64,000 nt of DNA from contig SMSO01000025.1 of assembly GCA_004764695.1 (NCBI GenBank), forward strand, positions 5,000,862 through 5,064,861, read 5' to 3'. Within the stretch, counting starts at the first letter, position 1. Each line of letters begins with the position of its first letter. Positions 46,201-53,556 of this stretch are shown piece after piece. Below the pieces are notes generated by a model. The model saw only the letters and a list, made by a program, of their open reading frames with translations. It made no database searches and was not told where the DNA came from. A program made the position numbers and the translations under genes. Source of the DNA: Schizochytrium sp. TIO01. Its lineage: Eukaryota; Sar; Bigyra; Thraustochytrida; Thraustochytriidae.

Positions 46201-49200
46201 AGATCCTTTGCATGTAATAGCTCGGGTCCGCGGATTACTGACGATCTTTAGCGGTAGCTTGGAAGTGTACGCACGTGCCTCACGTGGCGTAAATGTTACT
46301 TCTATATTACAGCGATGGTTTGGTTGCAATGTGCCAGAAGTAGGTGTACAAGTGATTGCGCGGCTGTCTGCACTTCTATTTGTGGTTTTTTCTGGCTGAA
46401 TAGACCACTCTGCTGCAACTGGTGAGATATTCTTCAATTGGAAGGAAACCACTTTACACTGGCCTACCATGAGGTCACCAAAATCAAGAACCTCGCTTGG
46501 CGAGATACTGACCTCGGGCATGGTAACATTTGCTCGCACCTTAATCTGAACGGGGGGACCATTAACGATGTCTAGAGGGATGGCCCATTCTAAAGGCCCT
46601 AGAGCAGCATCCTTCTTCGCAGCGAATTGGATTTGAAGCTCTACAGATTCATTCTCTGCAAGTTTATTTACCTGAGCAGGCTCGATACTAAAGGATGATC
46701 CGGCAAGAGCTGTGGATGGCACTGCAAAGCTCAAAGGCATCATAGAAGTGTTGAGTACACGAAATACCTTCTTTTTGGACTTCCCTACGACTACGTTGCC
46801 AAAATCTACGATATATGTTGCCAGAGTGAATACATTATCGCCATCAAACTGAGGCAGAGCTACGTTGTCAAGACCTTGACGATCATAAATGTTGTGCAAG
46901 AAGCGTGCGAACTTCAGCCGACTAGCCTCTGTTTCTACCCGAACTTTGGTCATATCAAAGCGCACACTTCGTTTGGAACTGCGGCTACTTTTCGTACTCT
47001 TTGTCCTCTTCGTACCCTTTGATGCACCCGTAGACTGGGAGCCACTCTGATGATCAGACGAAGCTGTTGTTGAGGGGGTCAGTGGTTGGTTAGAAGAGCG
47101 TGCAGGCGCAGTAGCTGGGGGGCGTTCTGTACCACCAAGAGATACTGAACGAGCTGGACTCGGAGCTGATGGAGAAACTGAAACTGGTCTCATTTTCGTC
47201 CCTGACGTGTCAGCCATAGGTGCATCATTTTCACCAGATGCACCAACATTAGATTGCGAGAGGTTTCCAGACCCTGCAGTATTTACGCGAAGCGCTTCTT
47301 CTGCTTCAGCAAGTAATCCTAACCATTCCTGAACCTCAGGAGGTAATGTTTCTTCTCCTTCGGTGAGCTGACTTCCAAATGCAAAAGATTTGGGTTGGAC
47401 CGTAGTAGACACAGTATCGTCATCGATTTCTTGGCCTGTTCTTAAAGAAATATCCTCAAGACGAGGCAAGGAAAGAATTGCTGATGCAAATATGCCTCTT
47501 CCCCTCACTGGGAATGCTAAAGGCTCCAAATGGGCAATCTCAATCATCAGGTTTTGAACGACGATCTCTGGAATTTTTGGAGAAAATTTCACGGCTACCT
47601 TTTGCGTGTCCTTGGCAAAAATTCGCCCCTCTGTGGGAGAGCAGTTCACAATATCAGGGTAGGGAGATACGATGCGAAAGTCAAAGGCAACTTTGCTTGT
47701 ATTTGTAATTGTAAATGCTTGTTCTTCTGTGGTATCATGGATTAAATCTCCAAAATCGAGCCCATCTTGGTCTAGCTTGAAGTGAATGTGTGATGCCTCG
47801 CCTTTTAGAAGTAACTCATATTCTGGTCCACCCTCCACCTCGCAAATTGCTGTTACGTTGAATTTCTGGTTTGCATGTGCATAATAAGAAACTTCAACTT
47901 CTTGGGACTCTCCGGGCCGAAGAAGCCCCCGAATCGGACGGATATCAAATACATCGTTAGGTTCAGGACGTACAACTCCATTCTGAAATCCTAATTTCCG
48001 AGAGGACTTGTTCCAATCTTCCTCAAGAAACGCCCACGAATACATGGTGTCAATCACTGAGCAATTGGTAATTCGGAATTTCTGGGTGGTTGAGGTGTCA
48101 TTAAGTAGACATCCAAAATTGAGTTCGTTGTACTCAAAATCAAGATTAGGGAAGTTAATTTGCGCCCGTATATCCCAAGAGTCCTTCTGAGGGTGGTTCT
48201 GGTGCGTTGCAATGAGCTTGCCATGTAATGTTTGTGTTTTGAGATCATCACTTTTCAAAAGAGGATTGAACAGAACATTGACTGAAGTCTCCTCATCAGG
48301 TTCAAGGTTGATTTCCCATGTATCTACAGAGAAAGGTTCCTGGGTTCTCAAGATAAAATTGAGAGGTAGTTGGGATACATTTCTGAGTTTTAGAGGACGT
48401 CGCTGAGTCAAATCACTCATTCTGGTAGACTTCTCATCAGGGTCAAATGTGAAACAAAATTCAATGACATCAAGAGACGCATGCAGAAGGGGATTGACGA
48501 AGTTTGCACCAATACTTGCGTCAATGATTTTGGATGCCTTTTTATCTTTTCCAACCTTACTTTCGAGTACAAGCTTTTCAATGAGCTCTCCACCAATGTT
48601 CGACTCTCCTCGGATTGTGAACATGCAGCCCATGCGGGGTTTCAGCATAACTGTGTCCGGATACACTGTGAAAGTAGGCTGGGGTTCACCAGGAACTCTA
48701 ATTTTAGCGGCTTTCTTTTGTACTTCCGGATCTTTGTCTCGTAAGAGTCTATCCTGCTCCATTATTTTTTTCTTTCGTTCATTTTGACTCTGTTCGAGAG
48801 TGAGGTTTGTCCATGTCAGTAGTTGCTCTCGACGACCTCTATTTTCCAGCAAAAATTTCCTTTCATGAACGCGGCTTGTGAACACATTTCCAAATGTACA
48901 TTTCTGGAGTTCTGTAAGCTCTTGACAGTGGATAGTGGTTCCACTGCCCTTCGCTTTCAGGTTGACTATAATACTTTCTCCCTCGGTGACAACAAGATGA
49001 AGCTCATCCCGATGTGTTGTGGTATCATCAGGACACACGGTGACTGTGCACTCTAAATCTTCACCAGGACCGAGACAGCCTTCTGTGCAGTCCACTGTAA
49101 ATTTCGAGCGTGTATCTTTCAGAAAACTTGCATATGGTGCCGGGATCAATGAGCGGTTATGCATTGTAAACTTTAGTTTAGCAGTGGAAAGGCATGCAAC

Positions 49201-51654
49201 GGTGCCAAAGTCCAACTCATTTGACGGTTCAATGCATACGTTTGGACCGCATCCGTGCGCAGTCATATCTACCATCAATGGTGGTTTGTCACTACCGCGA
49301 ATTCGAACCAGCAATGGTAAAGAGAGCTTTCCTGCTTTCTCAACCCGGATAGTCACATCTACAGAATATTCACTCATTGGCTCAATCGTTCCCGAAACTT
49401 CATTTGGCTCGTAGCTGGCAAGTGGATACGTTGCTTCCTCTTGAGGCAAAATTTCAAAGTATGCACGCACATCAGAGGTATTTCGAAGAAGAAGCTGTCT
49501 AGAATACGGGTATCGCAGAAAGCAAGGTCCAAAGTCCAAATGTACATCGCCCTCACGAGCTGAGTCCGAGCCACCGTAGTCATCAAATTCTGGCGCGATA
49601 GCTTGAAATCCATCGTTTACTTGATCAGGGACAATACCAGCGTGAATACCTACAGAGGGAACGGCACATTCTGCTTGAATGGGAACAGTACATTGGGCTA
49701 GACCAATTCCAATCACATCAACTACAAGGTCCATTTGATAGCGAACAACAGTTCTTGAGGTGAATCGAACTTGGACTGGCTGTTCTTCGGACGCTGGAAT
49801 GACGCCTGTACTAGGTTCGATAATAAATTCTGGCTCATCAAATTTACCATCACCAGGAACTCGTAGGGCAAATTCCATTGGGATTGCAGATGTATTGCTA
49901 ATGATGAAATCACGAGTGTTTTCAAAACCATAAGCGATTCGACCAAAGTTAAATTCCGAAACGTTAAGATCGAACGTTGGTCCAATCACAGAGCCTTTTA
50001 GACGTATACGAAGTTTGTCTTTGCTACCATTCATAGAAAATGTGACAATTTCTGAAAACGCACCAAGTTTTTGCGAGCAAAAGTCTATCTTAATGGTTTG
50101 CGTGTCCTCGACACCGAGTGTTCCACGACTAGGGGTAAAGATCACCGCTTTACCAAGGTCAGACGTGGGGTAATCTAGGCTATACTCACACTTGATATCT
50201 CCGCGATTATCAAGCTCGATTTCGTAAGAATGGTGAGAACCAATAAATACACTTCCGACATCGACAATTGCAACGTTGAATGCAGCTTTGGGACCAATCC
50301 CTTGACCGAGAATTTTGAGAGGGATTCGATTTTCTCGCCCTGTTACAGCGAGGCATGAAACTGATGCAAAGTCGGCCGCAATGTGAGGGGAGAAGGTGAT
50401 GGTGACTTCTTTGGATGAGTGGGACCAAACTTGCCCAGAGATGGGTTCAATCTTAAAATTTTCGTCTGAAAAAAGCATCGCGTCGTCCTCCACGGCTCGG
50501 CGCAAGTGTTTGTATTTTTGCTTGAGCAAGATAGGCTCAATGGTATCTCGCTCCATGTCTTCAAGTCGGTCAAGCTCTTGTAGCAGACGAGCCTTTTCGG
50601 CATCTTCCTCCATGCTTGTAGCGAATGACTTCCATTCAAAATTAACGGGGATATCCGCATCATTTGTGATTCGTACTGTACAGGTGGACATAAGCGTTAT
50701 ATATGCTGGATCTACCTCAGCAACTGGTTTATCAATTGATACATTGATCGACTCGGTTGAGCCATGAACATGTACATAAGATGTCTGTCCATTTTCATAT
50801 GCAACTTCAAGCTCTCCATCAAATTCAGCACAATGATCTGCATTGAATTTCAAAGTTACCTGAATGGTCTCCTTCATGGCCAGAAATCCAGCTCGAGGTT
50901 CAACGTCAAATGGCTCAGTTGCTCGAAGTGCAAATCGGGTGTCTCTCTCCCCAATGTTGCGAACTAGGAATGTGCGTTCATTCAGATGATTAACGGGGCA
51001 TGTGCCAAAGCCAACCTCATCGGGGAAGTCCATACACGCCCATGGGCCTAGCGCACTAATCTCCACAAGGAACTTTTCACGTTCCGTAACGCAAACAATT
51101 TTCTCCCTATAGTCGCGCTTCCCTTGGGGCTTGAAAGTCACTTCAAAACTTAACTCCATTCCTGGCGCTACGCGATCATTAGCGCGTGGGTTAGGACGTA
51201 CACTAAAGTTTGGGCCATCCAAGGCTTCTACACGTAAACGCCGAGGAACGCTATCATTGTTGCGAAAGTAAAGAGTCTGTCGATACACGCCATACTCAGC
51301 GTAGTCTTTGAATTGCATGTGCAAAGGGTATGGTTGAAAAAGAGGCTCATCCAAAGGCACTGTGGTGCCTTCTGCGTTCGGGTCCTTGATGAACTCAATG
51401 ATTTCAGGCACAGGATAACGATTCTTACGACCCCCGTTATTGCCACCAACTGATGCAGATGCAAGGTCCTGCGTAAGCATGCTAGGCGTAGGTTTGTATT
51501 GATATGCTTTGCGCTCTTCACTTGCAGACATATATCGAGGATATTTGAGATGCGGTGGAAGGTTTGCCGCCTTGTTCCCCCTTTTCTTCTCGTTCATGGC
51601 ATCGAACCCATCGCGTTTGCTCTCGCGCTCGTGTTCTTCAACGCGCGACTCCAT
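37210..51654 (-). CDS. HYDIN: HYDIN, ciliary central-apparatus protein, 4,814 aa
   Basis: Giant axonemal protein; in Chlamydomonas and vertebrates HYDIN sits on the C2b projection of the central pair and is needed for ciliary beating. One uninterrupted frame runs from ATG 51654 to the stop (human HYDIN ~5,121 aa). It consists mostly of repeated ASH/MSP-like immunoglobulin-type modules, each opening like LDFGPCFLRYPYSRQLLLRN or LDFGDLIHDTTEEQAFTITN and including PxxGxLxPGE-type turns. A Ser/Thr/Pro-rich basic linker (~1455-1575) contains RSVRF, a PP1-docking-type motif. Acidic linkers occur near 1900-1960. Residues ~1980-2200 correspond to the adenylate-kinase-like insert of vertebrate HYDIN but lack a P-loop. 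No transmembrane segment is evident. No intron signal interrupts the frame. Its start faces the ankyrin gene. Confidence 0.97.
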   Translation of the reverse strand: MESRVEEHERESKRDGFDAMNEKKRGNKAANLPPHLKYPRYMSASEERKAYQYKPTPSMLTQDLASASVGGNNGGRKNRYPVPEIIEFIKDPNAEGTTVPLDEPLFQPYPLHMQFKDYAEYGVYRQTLYFRNNDSVPRRLRVEALDGPNFSVRPNPRANDRVAPGMELSFEVTFKPQGKRDYREKIVCVTEREKFLVEISALGPWACMDFPDEVGFGTCPVNHLNERTFLVRNIGERDTRFALRATEPFDVEPRAGFLAMKETIQVTLKFNADHCAEFDGELEVAYENGQTSYVHVHGSTESINVSIDKPVAEVDPAYITLMSTCTVRITNDADIPVNFEWKSFATSMEEDAEKARLLQELDRLEDMERDTIEPILLKQKYKHLRRAVEDDAMLFSDENFKIEPISGQVWSHSSKEVTITFSPHIAADFASVSCLAVTGRENRIPLKILGQGIGPKAAFNVAIVDVGSVFIGSHHSYEIELDNRGDIKCEYSLDYPTSDLGKAVIFTPSRGTLGVEDTQTIKIDFCSQKLGAFSEIVTFSMNGSKDKLRIRLKGSVIGPTFDLNVSEFNFGRIAYGFENTRDFIISNTSAIPMEFALRVPGDGKFDEPEFIIEPSTGVIPASEEQPVQVRFTSRTVVRYQMDLVVDVIGIGLAQCTVPIQAECAVPSVGIHAGIVPDQVNDGFQAIAPEFDDYGGSDSAREGDVHLDFGPCFLRYPYSRQLLLRNTSDVRAYFEILPQEEATYPLASYEPNEVSGTIEPMSEYSVDVTIRVEKAGKLSLPLLVRIRGSDKPPLMVDMTAHGCGPNVCIEPSNELDFGTVACLSTAKLKFTMHNRSLIPAPYASFLKDTRSKFTVDCTEGCLGPGEDLECTVTVCPDDTTTHRDELHLVVTEGESIIVNLKAKGSGTTIHCQELTELQKCTFGNVFTSRVHERKFLLENRGRREQLLTWTNLTLEQSQNERKKKIMEQDRLLRDKDPEVQKKAAKIRVPGEPQPTFTVYPDTVMLKPRMGCMFTIRGESNIGGELIEKLVLESKVGKDKKASKIIDASIGANFVNPLLHASLDVIEFCFTFDPDEKSTRMSDLTQRRPLKLRNVSQLPLNFILRTQEPFSVDTWEINLEPDEETSVNVLFNPLLKSDDLKTQTLHGKLIATHQNHPQKDSWDIRAQINFPNLDFEYNELNFGCLLNDTSTTQKFRITNCSVIDTMYSWAFLEEDWNKSSRKLGFQNGVVRPEPNDVFDIRPIRGLLRPGESQEVEVSYYAHANQKFNVTAICEVEGGPEYELLLKGEASHIHFKLDQDGLDFGDLIHDTTEEQAFTITNTSKVAFDFRIVSPYPDIVNCSPTEGRIFAKDTQKVAVKFSPKIPEIVVQNLMIEIAHLEPLAFPVRGRGIFASAILSLPRLEDISLRTGQEIDDDTVSTTVQPKSFAFGSQLTEGEETLPPEVQEWLGLLAEAEEALRVNTAGSGNLSQSNVGASGENDAPMADTSGTKMRPVSVSPSAPSPARSVSLGGTERPPATAPARSSNQPLTPSTTASSDHQSGSQSTGASKGTKRTKSTKSSRSSKRSVRFDMTKVRVETEASRLKFARFLHNIYDRQGLDNVALPQFDGDNVFTLATYIVDFGNVVVGKSKKKVFRVLNTSMMPLSFAVPSTALAGSSFSIEPAQVNKLAENESVELQIQFAAKKDAALGPLEWAIPLDIVNGPPVQIKVRANVTMPEVSISPSEVLDFGDLMVGQCKVVSFQLKNISPVAAEWSIQPEKTTNRSADSRAITCTPTSGTLQPNHRCNIEVTFTPREARAYTSKLPLKIVSNPRTRAITCKGSAKSIELEVTSDVLQMRPTLPSQGDSAIRQFQICNRSECPVEVYSIDFDEQYLKEESILTAVLDSMGYAMNMKAQPRKAGEPLQQSVVEQYAELQQDNEAAAATAQELDDDVEAKTEDGEHKNSEIAKEDGVGELEDVAETLNAAQGLKSHPSGPSYRERGLAMDMLLLAPKDLPWRAELTDFLCEKAGGQVPSVELDTLIERACEAGDLPVEVCVHYGLSHPDIVGGAKPPKKTRPMKEDELVALLRKSIQDSQYSQGILLTQILSKYSLEGSPEDQTLLHVRAVRTAFTNVSPSQSEVEKELTGAGEEEPPSTGEANGDHLYTPQNPLHVLLFDWTQEAYQLYISSLASQSEDTHEVDEDYFAAKEEFKTMLIKKENQLIHDLDVLQDGKIGDEENDADDPAQSSREENTGDEEKVPGWLSSLTLGEDFTSFEQSSYKIQTWLPHPGTPRPADWDEQWIPIPKERILEILDRPTKRTASSALSSPFRIEAILSNPSLDENEKSEDNMNPGGDSEEAEPSDGHEVLEVASGKFPVGKPVQPVEGAPFRWVIPPSSTLTLQVIFNSRSQGSFEQQLSFQAVGSHQQYWVLTQGVCTVPSISSDPRNVFMNRIKARPEHRLVSKKYVMAKSLYEFGPLLVGKDSEACMGDENIVSQIRNYETFRISNSSILPVNNLRLMLISGYNFGPDSLDQKVFRVEPSEMSLEAGETKDVRVWAFPTEEILYHAKLVCCVQDNPEVCEFALSCLGARPHLEINGPWDQEDTVDDSSEKKTEVPEKVLDFGRLLLKRQEERTFSVSNTSTIPVAWKLDLEAFADIPSFTVFPSEGKLAPGETRSVIVQFLAEEPSVHELSLQVIYTDTEAGEFKHAEKINVQAEAYTIQVQPDFRQEGDDRDQSESAGIDFGMRRVFETVQRQLTIKNTGKYPVEFDFRIRKKLVTGLVKIQPSHGALEADEEAQISLEFCSKNEVQLRNNKDIQCLIREPATGETVESFDVPVDACSVFSKFRVQPSKGIHFGAVKFEGKPEKTFEIRNDGLFPFSYEVLTQSALSERVEEREARMEAALKELESKATSDESSTEQENDVPGHTQSSASLPTAHQLAAARAKVELAELQVLAAPREITGDQTLKEGLFEITPSAGIIEPGSVVEIQVRFNAEGDTLAHEALRILISGRSPSDGSLLPPEIFEIAGESHVPGINTSNYDSIFEEQGVVRSLDPKMQERGVFSTEEKIFTFGAVIHTSVTAQGICERFKISNPNKIKAQVNFEIIPRNSASENIFSVHPSNIELPSHEHEFVSVYFKPTAINKYAAKFRATVVDGERKAETHVLEFDLQGEGTLPCLTVVEPSHLSNDAKYIIDLGRTRLRKPKTQEITVRNDGIVPATVRFDMDVHKSISCPMRNSSLVLQPQESRSTSITFEPLEEGEVKAELLVRVLHNEFELSRFVISGEGYQEAITFEDLPGQADDVLTFGDIALQVQEASSKLPDDGEEEQVGDASNSGVLMTANKTIRFALKNNVDSVLRYSWNNQEVSLISFSPSIGHIPPFGSTHIEASLSACEPISLNDVAAKLHIEHIQYQEEAFAQAKGKTIRWNNTMKVSHTSIEDAEGERSDTVPEPAHEPVAEKENKDVSLKCNAEVDTVRYKLAEGQEHNIHFRPTMMFQSRVFKLPVRNDGRMAMDVNWSMRSSNNSIKATLCPFSIVPAQAHVPAGSEQIFVVRYAPLEVEDFDFVAEANIPFLNHEQQPLHLRLTGIASRPVCHFELESSTYLERRKSPLPGLKADATVKVIELQSLGTRIKNTKRFHVVNPTSMAYEFELIALGESNPVFKCATSKGMILPGKRCELSFSFSPTNVDLQESLWEFRIPEQQVSQMLLLVGTVSEPRVELNRKHVNFNSILVGGYSEETVMIINHEDIPFSFSFDSASFRDLENDIMQLGGAEDLAPGNRRARSNLRIEPMSGTVGPNSTIPLTVRFAPGDEKRYNFNLVCNVQRKPDKLSLNVKGEGSAIHDRLIMDLSDTSSETHHAESAVGTGIESTEVELCHGEKNSNELNFGLIHVNDRATRTVSIHNRGKFNFDFLWVPPVELNDLDESLLTLSPLKGTVNAGETIKCTFVFHPAHEVAFDNLRFQCTVAGARKYFVVVSGRGSKPLISFSSMKLNFGPCFVADPGARSPRVEEEILVISNNETENPIAVDCTWVKTDFLDVVCEPSVLQPGERMEAIVRFSPHQLKSYPANIPFEINGLYTVNVLFNGEGTPLRVELENPDDQTLHFGGLRQGQSATKTFTLVNRSRRAVKMNLESPDDRLEQTSLLLSPAPGSVITLRPRESCTVTVSFEPEKRLSAFSVPVFLHVNGSQRKLLTITGSCLAVDVKLELSNLSFGAVCESCRLTRKIQVENAGDLGARFRWELTSTARDNFSIFPMEGVLPPHAQLMVDATFHPGNVGEEIRGDARLFVEGNEQGMFPLNLSGSCIAQPEDGISNLEFSTKVRVPQKQSIVLKNPTKTSWILRPTIHNNSWSGSEHVDVPAGGSSSYELTFRPLSMTSDESGPHEGSVFFALPTGQSLLFKMHGTASAPDAEDNVKVQTAAKQTVSVPLKVDNWCRTGQRMTVGIEKVSGPPNHFFRGAGSLDVPGGAHRDYKLVVLGHTVGESVAKVTFTNQRTGEFLFYLVSLTVGAPKIQSTLTMETGVRQTTWARISIENPFFGSDIRASFEPAAEKELYNQAKPTTTWWSCTSPAVRVKPSQTFADCSEGVFEIEYRPLVATTLGASSSAGGVAEDEFQEHDLVLRSNELGEYPYKLRLRATPAQTERSLQFRTTLGNTHEQVFRFTNYASAPTEYSCQVGQHMFFQVDAKISVQPATSWRGSEVAVKVQFEPQGLGSVRDVLRVTSTDGGEYTCALYGTCDPPRPRGPFVLDDASQAASIEFKNVFDTPMEFKFITDSEAFSVNGARTQLIKIDAHKSITLTVKATSTNAAATGKLLATCAAQPDLPAWSFYLRAGSPVTSGRQ

Positions 51655-52680
51655 TGCAAGATTTTTTTCGATGTGAGCTGCTTCGTGCAGTCTAATCCAG
51701 GTATTGATTGTTTTCCTATCGCAAAATCCACTGTTGTCGCTGTTTGAGTCACAAACCTGGGTGAGCTATTGAGCAAAGCTAGGAAAGCCCTTGCTTGCAC
51801 TGTTGCACAGGGGCAACTTTGCTCAATACCGGTCAATGTCTCTTGCTTATCCTTCTGAGTTGACTGTATCAGACTATCTAGGTCTCTTTCACGTGTGGCA
51901 GCGCCACGGAGTGCTCTCGAGAGGTCGTCCCCCGACCCCTTTTCGTCTCTTCGAAAGATGAAATTGCTTCTCGCAAACCCGCCAGCTTTAATTCTTCTAC
52001 AAAATTCCGAGCGCAAAGAAGCCATAGAATTGACACAATATTGGCATAAGGCATATATTAAATGAGATTGGGAAGAGATGAATGCCTTGTACCATTGCAT
52101 TTCCTGCGACTATTAAGTAGGTACTAACTATTAGAAGGTATATTCGAAACAGCATAACGGTCACATGGGGGTATTACATGAGTTTTTATTATAGTTATAT
52201 AGAGTATACAATAGTACATTCCAAACGACTATACTATATATTTTATAATATACCCCCCTTACCGGACAAGTGTCAAGTGACGGAGCTTAAAGTAGAGCAT
52301 TTGGGAGCGCAGAAAAAGAGTTTAAAAGCTCTGTTAGAAGAATATAATCCTGAAAAGGATGGTTAGATAGAGAGACGCGAAGAATATCAACATCGTTATG
52401 GTCATTATATATAATAATGATGTTCCACAGGTAGACACCCTTAGATGAAAGTATAAAAAGTTATGCACGGCGTTCCGAATCACCATGAATAAGAACAATC
52501 GAAGTTATGTTGTGATAAAGAAGAAACATTGGGGTGACATACAATATTTATTGCACAAGTCAGGGAGCCGCGTGAGGCATGGCAGCTGAGTTGGTTCAAC
52601 TAATCACTTGAAAACAAACGAGCTTGGATTGTTGCTGGCACGCCGAGTACTGTGAGGGACTTTGGAAAGTAAGAAAGACT
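51655..52680. promoter_or_regulatory. Divergent intergenic region, HYDIN and ankyrin genes
   Basis: About 1 kb separating two divergent starts. The part from 52080 to 52450 is very AT-rich with TATA-like words. A plus-strand 62-codon frame at 52178-52366 ends in a helical, vaguely SAP-like stretch (KKSLKALLEEYNPEKDG) but has no support as a gene. No RFX-type ciliary motif (GTTNCCATGGNAAC) was recognised. Confidence 0.4.
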
Positions 52681-53556
52681 ATGGTAGCACACTCTCAAAG
52701 GAAATGGTTCTTTGGTCTTCTTTTCACATCTTTACAAGCTTTGCTCGGATATTCAGAAGAAGCGAATATGCTGACTCGTAGCGATTTAATCATGATTGAG
52801 CGGTCTGACATTGATCAATTGCATGATCGGTTTGTGCAGTATCCAGAGCTCATCAATGCAACAAGCTATCGAGAGGGATCGTGCACAGGGTTAGGATACG
52901 CAGCATCTCTAGGGCATTTTGAGGTGGTGGCAACTTTGATTCATTTGCAGAGCAATGTAGAAGCTCGCTGCCATGAGGAAAGTTTGACGCCACTGATGCT
53001 TGCAGTTATTTGTAGTCTGCAGCACGAAGTCAATCACAACTTGTGTCCTGCACATCTAGCGAGTGAAGTTCCTGTGCATGATGACCATGCAAAAGCTGCA
53101 CGAATAATTCTTACTGACGGCCGTGCTTCTGTTTCTGCCAGTGACGCCAAGGGTCGTCAGGCGATTCACCTCGCAGCTATGAATGGAAACTTGAATATTT
53201 TGCGAGACTTGCTTAACAAAGGTGCTGATCCCAACGCACGTGATTCATATGGGTGGACTCCTATTTTTTATGCTGTACAGCGAGATGACCATGAGTGTAT
53301 CGTGCAGCTTGCACGTGGTGGCGCTCTTGTAGACGCAAAAGACGATATGGGCTATTCGCCACTGATGCATGCTGTACACCTGGGACACATAAAGTCAATT
53401 CGGGGGCTGCGACGCCATCACGCAAAATGTGCATTTGATGTTCTTGAGCTCATTTATGACAAACTAAATGAGCAATCAGACCCTCTTGAGCATAAGCGTT
53501 TAATGAAGGCGTTGGGACCACATTGTATGCCTACTAATTATCATGATGAATTGTAA
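52681..53556 (+). CDS. Ankyrin-repeat protein, 291 aa
   Basis: ATG 52681 begins a frame with about four or five ankyrin repeats: ~65-95 (LGYAASLGHFEVVATLIHLQ), ~101-150 (degenerate, with an insert), ~157-187 (GRQAIHLAAMNGNLNILRDL), ~190-220 (GWTPIFYAVQRDDHECIVQL) and ~224-245. Ankyrin repeats mediate protein binding; no catalytic domain follows. Residues 9-24 (WFFGLLFTSLQALLGYS) are hydrophobic and could be a signal anchor. Alternatively, GTAAGA at 52668 and the acceptor-like ATATTCAG near 52760 could remove that stretch, with translation from ATG 52768 (MLTRSDLIMIE). The 5' end is therefore uncertain. The partner is unknown. Confidence 0.8.
   Translation: MVAHSQRKWFFGLLFTSLQALLGYSEEANMLTRSDLIMIERSDIDQLHDRFVQYPELINATSYREGSCTGLGYAASLGHFEVVATLIHLQSNVEARCHEESLTPLMLAVICSLQHEVNHNLCPAHLASEVPVHDDHAKAARIILTDGRASVSASDAKGRQAIHLAAMNGNLNILRDLLNKGADPNARDSYGWTPIFYAVQRDDHECIVQLARGGALVDAKDDMGYSPLMHAVHLGHIKSIRGLRRHHAKCAFDVLELIYDKLNEQSDPLEHKRLMKALGPHCMPTNYHDEL

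Noticed and set aside
52178-52366. 62-codon frame ending in a SAP-like helix
   Set aside because: The similarity is a vague pattern over ~25 residues and the first half is AT-rich low-complexity sequence.
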